Shown: positions 14,941-24,262, counted from the first letter of the stretch. The stretch is DNA of 33,683 bases from Candidatus Woesearchaeota archaeon (GCA_018302125.1 JAGWAC010000001.1:1-33683), one strand, 5' to 3'. Notes: generated by a model from the sequence alone, not told the origin. Program-made: numbers and translations.

Positions 14941-17900
14941 ATGGCAGATATTTTAGAAGAAGTAATGAAATTTATTCCTGATAAAAATAAGATTAGTGAT
15001 TCTTATTTTGAGGGAGCAAATATAGTGCTTTATACTAAAGATAAGGATTTCTTCCTAGACAATAATGGAATTATAAAACAAATAGTAGATTCTATAAAAA
15101 AAAGAGTTGAATTAAGACCTGATCCGGCTATTTGCATGGATATTGAAAATGCTGAAAAAATTATAAGGGATATAATTCCAAAAGATGCTGGCGAGATAAA
15201 TCTTTTGTTTGACATACAAAGATCCTTAGTTACAATTGAGGTTGAAAAACCTGGGGTGGCTATTGGAAAACAAGGTGAGGTTTTAAAAGAAATTAGAAAA
15301 AAAAGTTTCTGGGTACCAATTATAAGAAGAACCCCTGCAATAAGATCAAAAATTATCGAAAATATTAATCACGTTTTATTTGAAAATAATGACTATAGAA
15401 AAAAATTCTTGAACAATGTCGGAAAAAGAATTTATGGTGGGTGGACTAAAGGAAGAGTTGATGAATGGATAAGAGTTACTTTTTTAGGGGCTGGAAGACA
15501 GGTTGGCAGGAGCTGCTTATTTTTACAAACTCCTGAGTCTAAAATTTTATTAGACTGCGGAATTAATGTTTCTGCCCAAACTAATGAAGAGATGTTTCCT
15601 TTATTAGAAGCACCAGAATTTAAAATTGATGAATTGGATGCTGTTATTATTTCACATTCACATATTGATCATGTTGGATTTTTACCTTATTTGTATAAAA
15701 TGGGATTTACTGGGCCTACTTATTTAACAGCACCGACAAGGGACATTGCTGCTTTGCTTTGTTTGGATATTATAAATATTGCACAAAAAGAAGCAAATAA
15801 AGCAATTTATTCTTCAACTGATATTAAAAACATGGTAAAACACGCTATTTGTTTGGATTATGGTGAAGTGACTGACATAACTCCAGATGTAAGATTAACT
15901 TTTTATGATGCTGGGCATAAGTTAGGAAGCGCTTTGTGCCATTTACATATTGGGAATGGATTGCACAACTTAGTCTATTCTTTAGACAGAAGCATGAAAG
16001 TCCCCATAGTGGATATTAACAATAATGTTGAATTTGTTGAAATAGGTAAATTTACAGATGATTTATTTAATAAGGGAGGTGTTATAATAGACAATGGCCA
16101 TGTTCAAGAAAGACCAAATATAGAAAGATATTCTACATTTGCTTTTAATCCTAAGACTTTAAAATCAGAATTAGCTGACATAACTAGTTTTACTAGACAT
16201 CCTGTTACTGAAGAATTATATAAAATTAAAACTGATACAGGTAGATCTTTAACAGTAACTAAATCGCATAGCTTATTTACTGCTAAAAATGGAAAAATTA
16301 TTCCTGTTAAAACTTCTGACTTAAAAATAGGAGATTTTATAGCTGGGTCTAAAAAAATTTCTTCTCTTAATGTTGGAGAACCTATTATTGATTTACTCCC
16401 TTATTTAGGGGATTTAAGAATTTCAATAAAAGATGAAACTATAATCACTAATTTAATTTCCAGTCTTAAAGAAAAATTTTCAAAATTAGAAAATAATGAT
16501 AAGGAAATAGTTGAGAAAATTTTATTTGCTTATTATAGGGGGTTTTACAAAGAAGAAATAGCTAAAAAATACCTTATACACCCAGGAAGAGTAAGAAGGA
16601 TATTATTAAATTTAGGCTTAAAAAGTCAACCTAGAGTTAAAGAATCTTTCCCTGATAAACTTATTTTATCAAGGGATCTTGCGAGATTTTTAGGATATTA
16701 TATTTCAGAAGGGTATCCTGTAAAAGATAGTCAAACTGTTCATATAGCTAATGATAATAATGAAATTCTTCAAGATTGTTATAATATAATAAATAAAGAA
16801 TTTAATATTGAAGGGGATTTAAGATATGAAGATCATTGTATTTTATTTAATTCTAAACAATTGAAATATTTATTATCCAAAGTTTTGAAATGTGGCTCTA
16901 ATGCTTATGAAAAGAGAATCCCTAAGGAATTATTATTAACTAATAAAGATATTATTTCTGATTTATTATATGGTTTATTTTCTGGAGACGGCGGGATAAG
17001 AAATAGAATTAAAGCAAGAGAAATTAATTATGGGAGTAAATCAAAAGGACTTACAGAAGATATTGCTTTTCTATTATTGCAGTTTGGTTTAGTACCAACA
17101 TTAGAGTTTAACAAGACTTCAAAAATGTTTAATTTACATCTTTATAATGCTGAAAAAATAGTTCAATTTTTAGAAGAAATTAATATTAATAATAACCAAA
17201 AAGAGGGTTTAATTAATTCTTTAGAAAATTTAAAAACAACAAAAGGAAGTTTTGATATGAGGATTCCTTTAGTCGCTTTGTCCGATAAAGCTCATGAAAG
17301 CGAAGTTGTAAAAGCATGGAGTAATGCTAAATCCTGCGGAATAAGTAAATTATGTTACGAAGAACTTCTTGAAGAAGATTTAATTTTAATATATTCTGAT
17401 TTATTATTTGATAAAATAAAGGCTATAGAAAAAGTTGAATCAACAGGACACTATGTTTATGATTTAAGAATTAATGGTTATGAAAATTTTGTAGCTGGAG
17501 ATGGGTTCTTATTTGCACATAATACTGGGGATTATTTATATGAAAACTCGAATTTGCTGGGCGCTGCTGTAACCAGATTTCCAAGATTAGAAACAATAAT
17601 TATGGAAGCAACTTACGGTAGCAAGAAAGATACTCCTCTTACAAGGAGAGAATGTGAATTATTTTTTACAGATATAATCAAAAAAACCTTAGAAAGAGGT
17701 GGAAAAGTTTTAGTTCCTGTTTTAGGTTCTGGAAGAGCCCAAGAGATTATGGTTATTTTAGATAAGTTAGTTAGGGAGGGAACATTACAAAAAATACCAG
17801 TTTATGTTCAGGGATTAGTATGGGATATTACTGCAATTCATACTGCTTATCCTGATTTTTTCAATAGTAGAGTAAAGAAAATGATTTACCATAAGGATGA

Positions 17901-18387
17901 AAATCCTTTTTTGAATGAAATGTTCATGCGAGTTGGATCAAGAAAAGAAATGCTAGATGTTGTAGAAGAAAAGGGACCCTGCGTTATTTTAGCAACATCA
18001 GGAATGTTAACTGGAGGAGCTTCTTTGGAATACTTTAAGATGCTTGCTGACAATCCAAAAAATTCAATAGTATTGAATTCTTATCAAGGACCTGGATCTA
18101 TTGGAAGACGATTAGAAGAAGGAGATAGACAGATTAATTTTATAACTGGAAACAAGCAAGAAACTGTTGAAGTAAAGATGGATGTTAATGTTATTCATGG
18201 TTTTTCTGGGCATAGCAACAGAACACAGACAATGAATTTTGTACATAATTTAGATCCTAAACCAAAAAAAATAATTTTGGTTCATGGAGAAAGTTCTAAA
18301 TGTCTAGAATTAGCTTCGGACTTACATAAAATGACGAGATTAGAGACTTTGGCTCCAAAAAACTTGGAGGCTGTAAGACTTAGGTAA
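14941..18387 (+). CDS. aCPSF1/FttA (KH-CPSF, beta-CASP ribonuclease and transcription termination factor) containing an intein
   Basis: KH-type N-terminus, MBL motifs 'SHSHIDHVGFLPYL', 'DAGHKLGSA', beta-CASP 'VPVLGSGRAQEIMVIL', 'ILATSGMLTGGASLEYF', 'VIHGFSGHSNRTQ'; interrupted by intein blocks. Confidence 0.95.
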   Translation: MADILEEVMKFIPDKNKISDSYFEGANIVLYTKDKDFFLDNNGIIKQIVDSIKKRVELRPDPAICMDIENAEKIIRDIIPKDAGEINLLFDIQRSLVTIEVEKPGVAIGKQGEVLKEIRKKSFWVPIIRRTPAIRSKIIENINHVLFENNDYRKKFLNNVGKRIYGGWTKGRVDEWIRVTFLGAGRQVGRSCLFLQTPESKILLDCGINVSAQTNEEMFPLLEAPEFKIDELDAVIISHSHIDHVGFLPYLYKMGFTGPTYLTAPTRDIAALLCLDIINIAQKEANKAIYSSTDIKNMVKHAICLDYGEVTDITPDVRLTFYDAGHKLGSALCHLHIGNGLHNLVYSLDRSMKVPIVDINNNVEFVEIGKFTDDLFNKGGVIIDNGHVQERPNIERYSTFAFNPKTLKSELADITSFTRHPVTEELYKIKTDTGRSLTVTKSHSLFTAKNGKIIPVKTSDLKIGDFIAGSKKISSLNVGEPIIDLLPYLGDLRISIKDETIITNLISSLKEKFSKLENNDKEIVEKILFAYYRGFYKEEIAKKYLIHPGRVRRILLNLGLKSQPRVKESFPDKLILSRDLARFLGYYISEGYPVKDSQTVHIANDNNEILQDCYNIINKEFNIEGDLRYEDHCILFNSKQLKYLLSKVLKCGSNAYEKRIPKELLLTNKDIISDLLYGLFSGDGGIRNRIKAREINYGSKSKGLTEDIAFLLLQFGLVPTLEFNKTSKMFNLHLYNAEKIVQFLEEININNNQKEGLINSLENLKTTKGSFDMRIPLVALSDKAHESEVVKAWSNAKSCGISKLCYEELLEEDLILIYSDLLFDKIKAIEKVESTGHYVYDLRINGYENFVAGDGFLFAHNTGDYLYENSNLLGAAVTRFPRLETIIMEATYGSKKDTPLTRRECELFFTDIIKKTLERGGKVLVPVLGSGRAQEIMVILDKLVREGTLQKIPVYVQGLVWDITAIHTAYPDFFNSRVKKMIYHKDENPFLNEMFMRVGSRKEMLDVVEEKGPCVILATSGMLTGGASLEYFKMLADNPKNSIVLNSYQGPGSIGRRLEEGDRQINFITGNKQETVEVKMDVNVIHGFSGHSNRTQTMNFVHNLDPKPKKIILVHGESSKCLELASDLHKMTRLETLAPKNLEAVRLR
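15979..17523 (+). mobile_element. Intein (515 aa) with a LAGLIDADG homing endonuclease domain, in aCPSF1 between VY and TGD
   Basis: Ser1 'SLDRSMKVPIVDINNNVEFVEIGKF', block B 'LTVTKSHSLFT', DOD motifs 'LARFLGYYISEGYP' and 'LLYGLFSGDGGI', C-terminal 'YVYDLRINGYENFVAGDGFLFAHN|T'; exteins rejoin as HNLVY-TGDYLYENSNLLG. Confidence 0.95.
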
Positions 18388-18413
18388 ACTTTTTAAGAAA
18401 AAGTTTAATCGAA
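18386..18413 (+). repeat. Dispersed hairpin element, copy F (AAACTTTTTAAGAAAAAGTTTAATCGAA)
   Basis: Overlaps the aCPSF1 stop region. Confidence 0.62.
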
Positions 18414-18824
18414 ATGTTACGCAAATTATTTAATTTTTTTAAAGGAAGAAGAAAGAATTTAGAAGATATTCTGATTTTAAAACTAAAGAAGTAATAAGAT
18501 TATATATGGCAGGAATTACAAATACAAAAGATATTGCAAATAAAATAGAAGTTAATATACAAAAAGTTCAGCGAGTTTTAAAATCTAATAATCTAGGAGC
18601 TCAAAGAATATTAACACCCAAAAAGAAAAGAAATTGTAAAATTTGTTTCTCAAAATCAAAATTTATCTTGTATAGAAATAGCCAAACAATTTAATGTACA
18701 TGAATCTGTTGTAAGAAGAGCATGCAAAAAATTTGGTGTGAAAAAATTAGACGCTCATAAATATAGACTTTCTCAAAAAATTCATTTGACCAGCCTTCAA
18801 ATAGAAAGTAATTATAAGGTCTAA
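18414..18824 (+). pseudogene. Frame-broken HTH-repeat protein, possible relic of a free-standing homing endonuclease
   Basis: Three frames: MLRKLFNFFKGRRK.. / ..EFRRYSDFKTKEVIRLYMAGITNTKDIANKIEVNIQKVQRVLKSNNLGAQRILTPKKKRNCKIC.. / ..QNLSCIEIAKQFNVHESVVRRACKKFGVKKLDAHKYRLSQKIHLTSLQIESNYKV*. Confidence 0.5.
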
Positions 18825-18847
18825 TATTTTGGAACGACGAACAGCTA

Positions 18848-19261
18848 TTATCTGTAACTTTTTTGTCTGCATTTTCTTGGCTTAGAATCGTTTGGTTTTG
18901 AACTTTCTGCAAATCTTACATCATTTATTAAAATAGCCCTATCATAGTCTAAAAATGTTTTTTTTAATAAAGGATTAAATTGGGCTAAAGCTTTTCCAAT
19001 GCCTGTTCTGCAAGCATCGGCTTGAGCATTCCATCCACCACCATTAACATTAATATTAATATCAACTTTTTTAGCTATTTCACCAGCCAAATAAATTGGC
19101 TCAAGAATTCTCATTTTTGCAACTTCTGGCTTATAATGATCTAATAAAAAATTATTAATTTTAACAATTCCTTTTCCAGCTTTCAAAGTAACTCTAGCTG
19201 TTGCCCTTTTTCTTTTACCTGAAACATGTACAATATTTGACTTTGATTTTTTTTCTGCCAT
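18848..19261 (-). CDS. rps9: 30S ribosomal protein S9
   Basis: VHVSGKRKRATARVTLKAGKGIVKINN...NVNGGGWNAQADACRTGIGKALAQFNP...PRKCRQKSYR. Confidence 0.96.
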   Translation of the reverse strand: MAEKKSKSNIVHVSGKRKRATARVTLKAGKGIVKINNFLLDHYKPEVAKMRILEPIYLAGEIAKKVDININVNGGGWNAQADACRTGIGKALAQFNPLLKKTFLDYDRAILINDVRFAESSKPNDSKPRKCRQKSYR

Positions 19262-19263
19262 GT

Positions 19264-19292
19264 AACCTTTTTATAAAAAAGCTTAACCAAAA
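19264..19292 (+). repeat. Dispersed hairpin element, copy G (AACCTTTTTATAAAAAAGCTTAACCAAAA)
   Basis: Between rps9 and rpl13. Confidence 0.75.
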
Positions 19293-19299
19293 GATAAAA

Positions 19300-19701
19300 C
19301 TATTTTTTTAGATGCTTGCAAAGCTCTCCTACTGTTATATAACTTCCTTTTTTTAATTTTGTGTATTTTGCATTTTCTAATGTTATCCCTTTAACATTTT
19401 TTGGATTTCCAGGATAACACTTAATTCTTTTATATGCTAATTTTCCCCTTTCTTTTTTATATGAAATCATCCCCCTAATAACTCTCTTAAAAAATTTCAT
19501 TGGAATTTTAGGCATAAATGGCCCCTTAAATGGTTCACCTAAATTGTCTCTCCATAAATATTTTTCAACAACAACTTCTTTTGATCCTGAAATTACAGCT
19601 TTCTCTACATTAATTATTATTACTTCTTCACCTAATAAAGCTTGTTTAGCAGCATAGGTTGCTACTCTCCCCATGATTAAATCTTCTGCGTCTATTATCA
19701 T
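19300..19701 (-). CDS. rpl13: 50S ribosomal protein L13
   Basis: MIIDAEDLIMGRVATYAAKQALLGEEVIIINVEKAVISG...RVIRGMISYKKERGKLAYKRIKCYPGNP; internal ATG at 19701, since the longer ORF runs into a repeat element. Confidence 0.94.
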   Translation of the reverse strand: MIIDAEDLIMGRVATYAAKQALLGEEVIIINVEKAVISGSKEVVVEKYLWRDNLGEPFKGPFMPKIPMKFFKRVIRGMISYKKERGKLAYKRIKCYPGNPKNVKGITLENAKYTKLKKGSYITVGELCKHLKK

Positions 19702-19704
19702 TTG

Positions 19705-19736
19705 AACCTTTTTAGGAAAAAGTTTTACCAAAAAAA
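19705..19736 (+). repeat. Dispersed hairpin element, copy H (AACCTTTTTAGGAAAAAGTTTTACCAAAAAAA)
   Basis: Fills the rpl13/rpl18e gap. Confidence 0.73.
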
Positions 19737-20090
19737 CTACCCTATGATTTTAACTCCTGTACCTTTTGGATGCTTTTTCATTAATTCATGAATTGATAGA
19801 TTGTCTTTTAATTTTTGCTTTGCAGATTCTGAAAAGTTGAAAGCTGCAACTGTAACATTATGATCTACATTGCCTTTGCCCAAGACTTTTCCTGGAACTA
19901 CAATTATATCGTTTGGTTTTGTTACTCTGTTTATTTTATCTATATTAACTTCCCGCATTTTTCTTGTAGGTTTTAATAATTCAAGAGCTATAGCTTTCCA
20001 TATTTTTGCTTTTTTCGCTGTGCTTGTTTTTTTTAATTCAACTACTAAATTCAACAATAATTCATTTGTTTTTGTGATGTGTTTATCCAT
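19737..20090 (-). CDS. rpl18e: 50S ribosomal protein L18e
   Basis: 'WKAIALELLKPTRKMREVNIDKINRVTKPNDIIVVPGKVLGKGNVDHNVTVAAFNFSESAKQKL'. Confidence 0.94.
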   Translation of the reverse strand: MDKHITKTNELLLNLVVELKKTSTAKKAKIWKAIALELLKPTRKMREVNIDKINRVTKPNDIIVVPGKVLGKGNVDHNVTVAAFNFSESAKQKLKDNLSIHELMKKHPKGTGVKIIG

Positions 20091-20093
20091 TTT

Positions 20094-20123
20094 AACCTTT
20101 TATCAAAAAGCCTAACAAAAAAA
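20094..20123 (+). repeat. Dispersed hairpin element, copy I (AACCTTTTATCAAAAAGCCTAACAAAAAAA)
   Basis: Fills the rpl18e/rpoD gap. Confidence 0.7.
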
Positions 20124-20125
20124 CT

Positions 20126-20914
20126 TTAATCTGTTTCCTTAATCTTTTTTAATTGCTTTGAAAAATCATCTAATTTGTCGTTAAAATCTTTCACTGCACT
20201 TGAAAGTATTTCTTTTATTGTTAATTGACCCCAAGACTCTATTTCAAAAACAAAATCTTCTTCACTAAACTTTACATCTATATTATTTTCTTTTGCATAA
20301 TCGAAACATGCCTCATTCCATTTTAATACATTGTCTACTTCTATTTTTTTACCTTCAATTTTTACCAGTCCCTTTGGAACTTTTTCTGCAAATTCTTTTA
20401 TTTTAGAATCTTGCTTTACAATAAATTCTGGGTATCCCCTGTAAAAAACTAAAGCTGGACTGAATTTCATATGATCAGAGCCTTTTCCTAAAACTGCGCA
20501 AGCTTCTAAAATTAATTCTTGCCCTTCTAATAATTTAGTTATTGGGATACTTGAAAATATTGGCTTAACTTTTGGATCTTGTGATTTTAATTCTGAAGAA
20601 TATACTGTGCCTGGGCCTTTTACCTTTAAAATTAATTTTAATTGACAATTTTGGCAACCTTTACCTTCACATTTACATTCATTTGGTAGGTTGTAGGATT
20701 TAAGATCTGTTTTAATTGGAATTAATCCTAATCTATGAGCTATTGTTTCATCATATAAAGCTGAACTATTTTTAGATATTTCTACTTCTTCTATAGCCAT
20801 TACTGGAACTTCATTAATAATTAATCTTCTTAAAGTATTAGCTAATACTGGGTTTATGCTTTTAAAAACAAAGCTAACAGAGTTTTCTTCTTTATCTAAA
20901 AGTTGGATATTCAT
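20126..20914 (-). CDS. rpoD: DNA-directed RNA polymerase subunit D (Rpb3-like)
   Basis: 'SVSFVFKSINPVLANTLRRLIINEVPVMAIEEVEI...ETIAHRLGLIPIKTDL'; Cys motif CKCEGKGCQNC. Confidence 0.95.
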   Translation of the reverse strand: MNIQLLDKEENSVSFVFKSINPVLANTLRRLIINEVPVMAIEEVEISKNSSALYDETIAHRLGLIPIKTDLKSYNLPNECKCEGKGCQNCQLKLILKVKGPGTVYSSELKSQDPKVKPIFSSIPITKLLEGQELILEACAVLGKGSDHMKFSPALVFYRGYPEFIVKQDSKIKEFAEKVPKGLVKIEGKKIEVDNVLKWNEACFDYAKENNIDVKFSEEDFVFEIESWGQLTIKEILSSAVKDFNDKLDDFSKQLKKIKETD

Positions 20915-20954
20915 GCTATTTTTGAGTTTTAATTTGATTTATAAATATTACTTT

Positions 20955-21656
20955 TTATTTTTTAGAAACAGAGTGATTTTGTTTACTTTTCAATTCTTCC
21001 CTGATTTTTTGCAGATTTTTTCTAGTTTCTTCCCCAATTTCGAGAGTTATTGTGTTGTTATTTATTGAATATTCTGGTCTTTCTAATCCAATATCGGCAA
21101 AAGCCGTTTTTAGTAAAAACGCTATTTTCTTAAGAATATGAAAACTTCTCGGTCCTTTTTCACTATCTTTACTTTTAGACCAGTGTTCATTTACTGATAC
21201 TAATACATAACTGCTTTTAATTAAAGAATCTAGGTAAAATTTTGCTTGTTCATCATCAGAACTAAATAATTTATTTCTAGAAAGATTTAATTTACTTATA
21301 TCTAAATGTGCTCCATTATTTGGGTTGTTTAAATATTTTTTTAAAGATTCTAAGGAATAAAATACATTTGAAGGTTTTGTTTCATTTGGCTTGTTTATGG
21401 CTCTTCTTACTAAATTAAAATATTCATCTAGAAAACTATTTTTATAATCTAAAAATGAACCATTTTTAACAATCTCTTTAGCGATAGATTCAATGACTAA
21501 ATTTTCCAAAGTATTGTAATTTTTAACAAAATCATCAAGAGAAACTTTTCTAGCAATATCTCTAGCTCTTATAAAATTTATTTCAAATTCCCTAGCTAAT
21601 AATTCAGTTAAATCTGCGTCTGGATCTTTTAATAGTTCTTTTCCAATATATTCCAT
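20955..21656 (-). CDS. Hypothetical protein (233 aa) between rpoD and rps11
   Basis: Long ORF within a conserved operon; N-terminus 'LTELLAREFEINFIRARDIARKVSLDDFVKNYN' is helical/HTH-like; no family recognised. Confidence 0.75.
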   Translation of the reverse strand: MEYIGKELLKDPDADLTELLAREFEINFIRARDIARKVSLDDFVKNYNTLENLVIESIAKEIVKNGSFLDYKNSFLDEYFNLVRRAINKPNETKPSNVFYSLESLKKYLNNPNNGAHLDISKLNLSRNKLFSSDDEQAKFYLDSLIKSSYVLVSVNEHWSKSKDSEKGPRSFHILKKIAFLLKTAFADIGLERPEYSINNNTITLEIGEETRKNLQKIREELKSKQNHSVSKK

Positions 21657-21713
21657 TAAAATAAAACAGAATTTCAGCTTTATAAATCTTATTATTTGTT
21701 ATTACTATATAGT

Positions 21714-22127
21714 TTATACACGACGTCCTCTGCGACCACCACGTTTTCTGCAACCATCACTGGGAACTGATGTAACATCTTCTATAATTCCAACTCTTAA
21801 TCCGACTCTTGATAATGTTCTTATTGCTGCTTGCGCACCAGGACCTGGACTAGCTGGACCATTATGACCTCCAGGAGCTCTTATTTTAATATGAATAGCA
21901 TTAATTCCTTTTTCTTTAGCTTCTTCTGCTGCCTGCCTTGCAGCTCCCATTGCTGCTGTTGGGCTACTTTCAAGTCTATCAGCTTTTACCATCATTCCAC
22001 CAGAAGCTTTTGCTATTGTTTCAGATCCTGACAAATCAGTAATATGAATTATAGTATTATTATAGGATGAATAAATATGCACAACTCCCCACTTTAATTT
22101 TTGTTGTTTTTGATATTGCTGGTTCAT
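21714..22127 (-). CDS. rps11: 30S ribosomal protein S11
   Basis: '[38 protein letters not shown]...[25 protein letters not shown]...[13 protein letters not shown]'. Confidence 0.97.
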   Translation of the reverse strand: MNQQYQKQQKLKWGVVHIYSSYNNTIIHITDLSGSETIAKASGGMMVKADRLESSPTAAMGAARQAAEEAKEKGINAIHIKIRAPGGHNGPASPGPGAQAAIRTLSRVGLRVGIIEDVTSVPSDGCRKRGGRRGRRV

Positions 22128-22141
22128 GTTAATTTTTGATT

Positions 22142-22160
22142 AAACTTTTCTTAAAAGTTT
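22142..22160 (+). repeat. Dispersed hairpin element, copy J, palindrome only (AAACTTTTCTTAAAAGTTT)
   Basis: Between rps11 and rps4. Confidence 0.5.
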
Positions 22161-22764
22161 ATTTAGCTTCTACCTCAACTAATTTTTCTTCTTTAGTATT
22201 TGTTTCTTTCATGAAATGCTCTTTTTCTTTTTGAAGATCTTTTTCTAATTTTTTAGTCAGTCTTTCAGGATGATCTTCCTTGCTTAAATCAGAATTTGGA
22301 TAAAACGATATCTTGGTTTCTTCTTCTTTTTTTACTAAATAAGAAGGAACATTAATCCTTTTATTTTCTATTGATATATGCCCGTGAATTATAAATTGAC
22401 GAGCTTGCTCAATTGATTTTGCCAAACTTAATTTAAAAACAAAAGTCTGTAATCTTCGTTCAAAAATACTATCTAATTTTAATTCAAGAACATCATCCAA
22501 AGTTGCATTTTCTGAAATTAAATTTAATTTTGCCAATTTTGAAATTAATTGCTTTTTTTCTTTTTCACCTTGTTCTGTTTGAGAAGCGATTAAACTTTTA
22601 GCCTGAGCTTTAAATCTTTTAATAGTAGAAATCATTTTCCACACTTCTTTTTTATTTTTCAATCCAAATCTATTTAGTAATTCTCCCTCTTCTTTTAACC
22701 TTGTTGCTTGCCAAGGATGAGAAGGAGTACTGTATTTTTTTCTGTTTTTCTTTGGATCTCCCAT
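22159..22764 (-). CDS. rps4: 30S ribosomal protein S4
   Basis: 'MGDPKKNRKKYSTPSHPWQATRLKEEGELLNRFGLKNKKEVWKM...RRLQTFVFKLSLAKSIEQARQFIIHGHISIENKRINVPSYLV'. Confidence 0.97.
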   Translation of the reverse strand: MGDPKKNRKKYSTPSHPWQATRLKEEGELLNRFGLKNKKEVWKMISTIKRFKAQAKSLIASQTEQGEKEKKQLISKLAKLNLISENATLDDVLELKLDSIFERRLQTFVFKLSLAKSIEQARQFIIHGHISIENKRINVPSYLVKKEEETKISFYPNSDLSKEDHPERLTKKLEKDLQKEKEHFMKETNTKEEKLVEVEAK

Positions 22765-22774
22765 TTAACATTTG

Positions 22775-22809
22775 AACCTTTTTTGAAAAAAAGCTTCAGG
22801 AAAAAACAA
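22775..22809 (+). repeat. Dispersed hairpin element, copy K (AACCTTTTTTGAAAAAAAGCTTCAGGAAAAAACAA)
   Basis: Between rps4 and rps13. Confidence 0.68.
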
Positions 22810-22843
22810 AAACATTTTTCTGTAAACTCTTTTTCTAAAATGG

Positions 22844-23302
22844 TTAACCTGTTTTACCTTTCTTTGGTTTTTTTACTCCTAATGATTTTCCTTTATGGAA
22901 ATGTGATCTTGTACTTTGTCCTCTTACTGGGAGGCCAATACCATGCCTAATACCTTTATAAGATTTAATTAATTTCATTCTTTTTATATCTAATTCTTTT
23001 CTTAATCTAAGATCAGAACCTAATAAATGTTCATCTTTGCCTGTTTCTATATCTCTTCTCCTGTTTAAAATGAATGTTGGAAAATTATGTTTTAAGGGAT
23101 TTTTTATTACTTCTTCTATTTTCTTAATTTCATCTTCAGAATAAGAACCAATTGGTTTTTTTCTATCTAATTTTAAATAATTACAGACTGCATTTGAAAA
23201 ACTGTAACTTACCCCAAAAATTTTGGACAATGCAAAAAAAGTATTTGTATCTCCTTTTAGGTCTGTATTGACAATTCTGATGATTTGTTTTAATTCTGAC
23301 AT
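22844..23302 (-). CDS. rps13: 30S ribosomal protein S13
   Basis: 'IIRIVNTDLKGDTNTFFALSKIFGVSYSFSNAVCN...SYKGIRHGIGLPVRGQSTRSHFHKGKSLGVKKPKKGKTG'. Confidence 0.96.
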   Translation of the reverse strand: MSELKQIIRIVNTDLKGDTNTFFALSKIFGVSYSFSNAVCNYLKLDRKKPIGSYSEDEIKKIEEVIKNPLKHNFPTFILNRRRDIETGKDEHLLGSDLRLRKELDIKRMKLIKSYKGIRHGIGLPVRGQSTRSHFHKGKSLGVKKPKKGKTG

Positions 23303-23347
23303 TTTTGAGAATTATAATAAAGAAGGCATTTAAAAAGGTTTAGGTTT

Positions 23348-23908
23348 TTAATTAATGAACAACCTGTGTTTGTCTTCTCCCCTAATTTCTAATAAGATTC
23401 TTTTTATAATAAGTTTCTTAGGATCTGGTATAAGCTTAACTCTTTTTCTTATGTCTTCAAAATTTTCGAATGGTTTTTCTGATCTTTTTTCCAAGATATC
23501 CTGCATGTGTTTTTTACCTACTCCTGGAAGCAATTCTATCTGGTGTTTTCTTATATTAATAGGATCTGCTTTATTGAAGAATTCTACAAATTTTGCTTCA
23601 TTTTTATTTACAAGATCTATTATTATGGCCTCTAATTCAGATTGGGCTGTTTGGGTTAATTTTTCTGCTGGAATTCTTCCAACTATATGATGTATTTTTT
23701 CTCTTTTACCTTCCCCCATATAAACTTCTTCATAAGGCTGTAAGAAAACATTTCTTTTTGGAACTAATTCAAGAATTATAAAATGCTCCTTACCTAGAGC
23801 TTGAGCTATGGGGGTCTTTTTGTGCATTGGCCTTGTATCGAATGGATATCCATTCGGGAGGAAATCCAATACTATTGCTTTCTCTTCTTTTATTTCTTTC
23901 TTGAACAT
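23348..23908 (-). CDS. DUF655 helix-hairpin-helix protein
   Basis: 'AIVLDFLPNGYPFDTRPMHKKTPIAQALG...FVEFFNKADPINIRKHQIELLPGVGKKHMQDILEKR'; archaeal location next to RpoF/L21e. Confidence 0.9.
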   Translation of the reverse strand: MFKKEIKEEKAIVLDFLPNGYPFDTRPMHKKTPIAQALGKEHFIILELVPKRNVFLQPYEEVYMGEGKREKIHHIVGRIPAEKLTQTAQSELEAIIIDLVNKNEAKFVEFFNKADPINIRKHQIELLPGVGKKHMQDILEKRSEKPFENFEDIRKRVKLIPDPKKLIIKRILLEIRGEDKHRLFIN

Positions 23909-23925
23909 GTTTTATTTTAAACATT

Positions 23926-24261
23926 CTATTTTAAACATTCTAATATCTTTTTAAGGTCTTCTTGTTTTAATATTACATTATCACCTGAAAATACTGCTTT
24001 AAGGCTGTCAATATCTTTTGGCATTATGTCTATTAATTTTACAATGTGTTTTTCTTTTAATCTTTCAACTCCAGATTCCTCTAATTTTTTTTTTAATTCA
24101 TTAAACTCTTTTATTTTTAAATTTGATACTTTTGATATATAATCAAGGACTTTTGTTTCTCTTGGTGATAATGATTTATCTTTTTTATTTATACTTTCTA
24201 TTGCTTCCTTTACTTCTGGTAAAGATATTGGTATTTCTTCTAAAACTTCTATTTCTGCCAT
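23926..24261 (-). CDS. rpoF: DNA-directed RNA polymerase subunit F (Rpb4)
   Basis: Synteny (L21e-RpoF-DUF655) and Rpb4-like C-terminus 'KLIDIMPKDIDSLKAVFSGDNVILKQEDLKKILECL'. Confidence 0.88.
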   Translation of the reverse strand: MAEIEVLEEIPISLPEVKEAIESINKKDKSLSPRETKVLDYISKVSNLKIKEFNELKKKLEESGVERLKEKHIVKLIDIMPKDIDSLKAVFSGDNVILKQEDLKKILECLK

Positions 24262-24262
24262 T

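Noticed and set aside
18506-18694. 62-aa ORF as an intact gene
   Set aside because: Coding similarity extends on both sides in other frames, so this is a fragment of a broken gene.
22708-22950. 80-aa plus-strand ORF over the rps4/rps13 gap
   Set aside because: Antisense to rps13 and rps4 ends and spans a repeat element; no family features.
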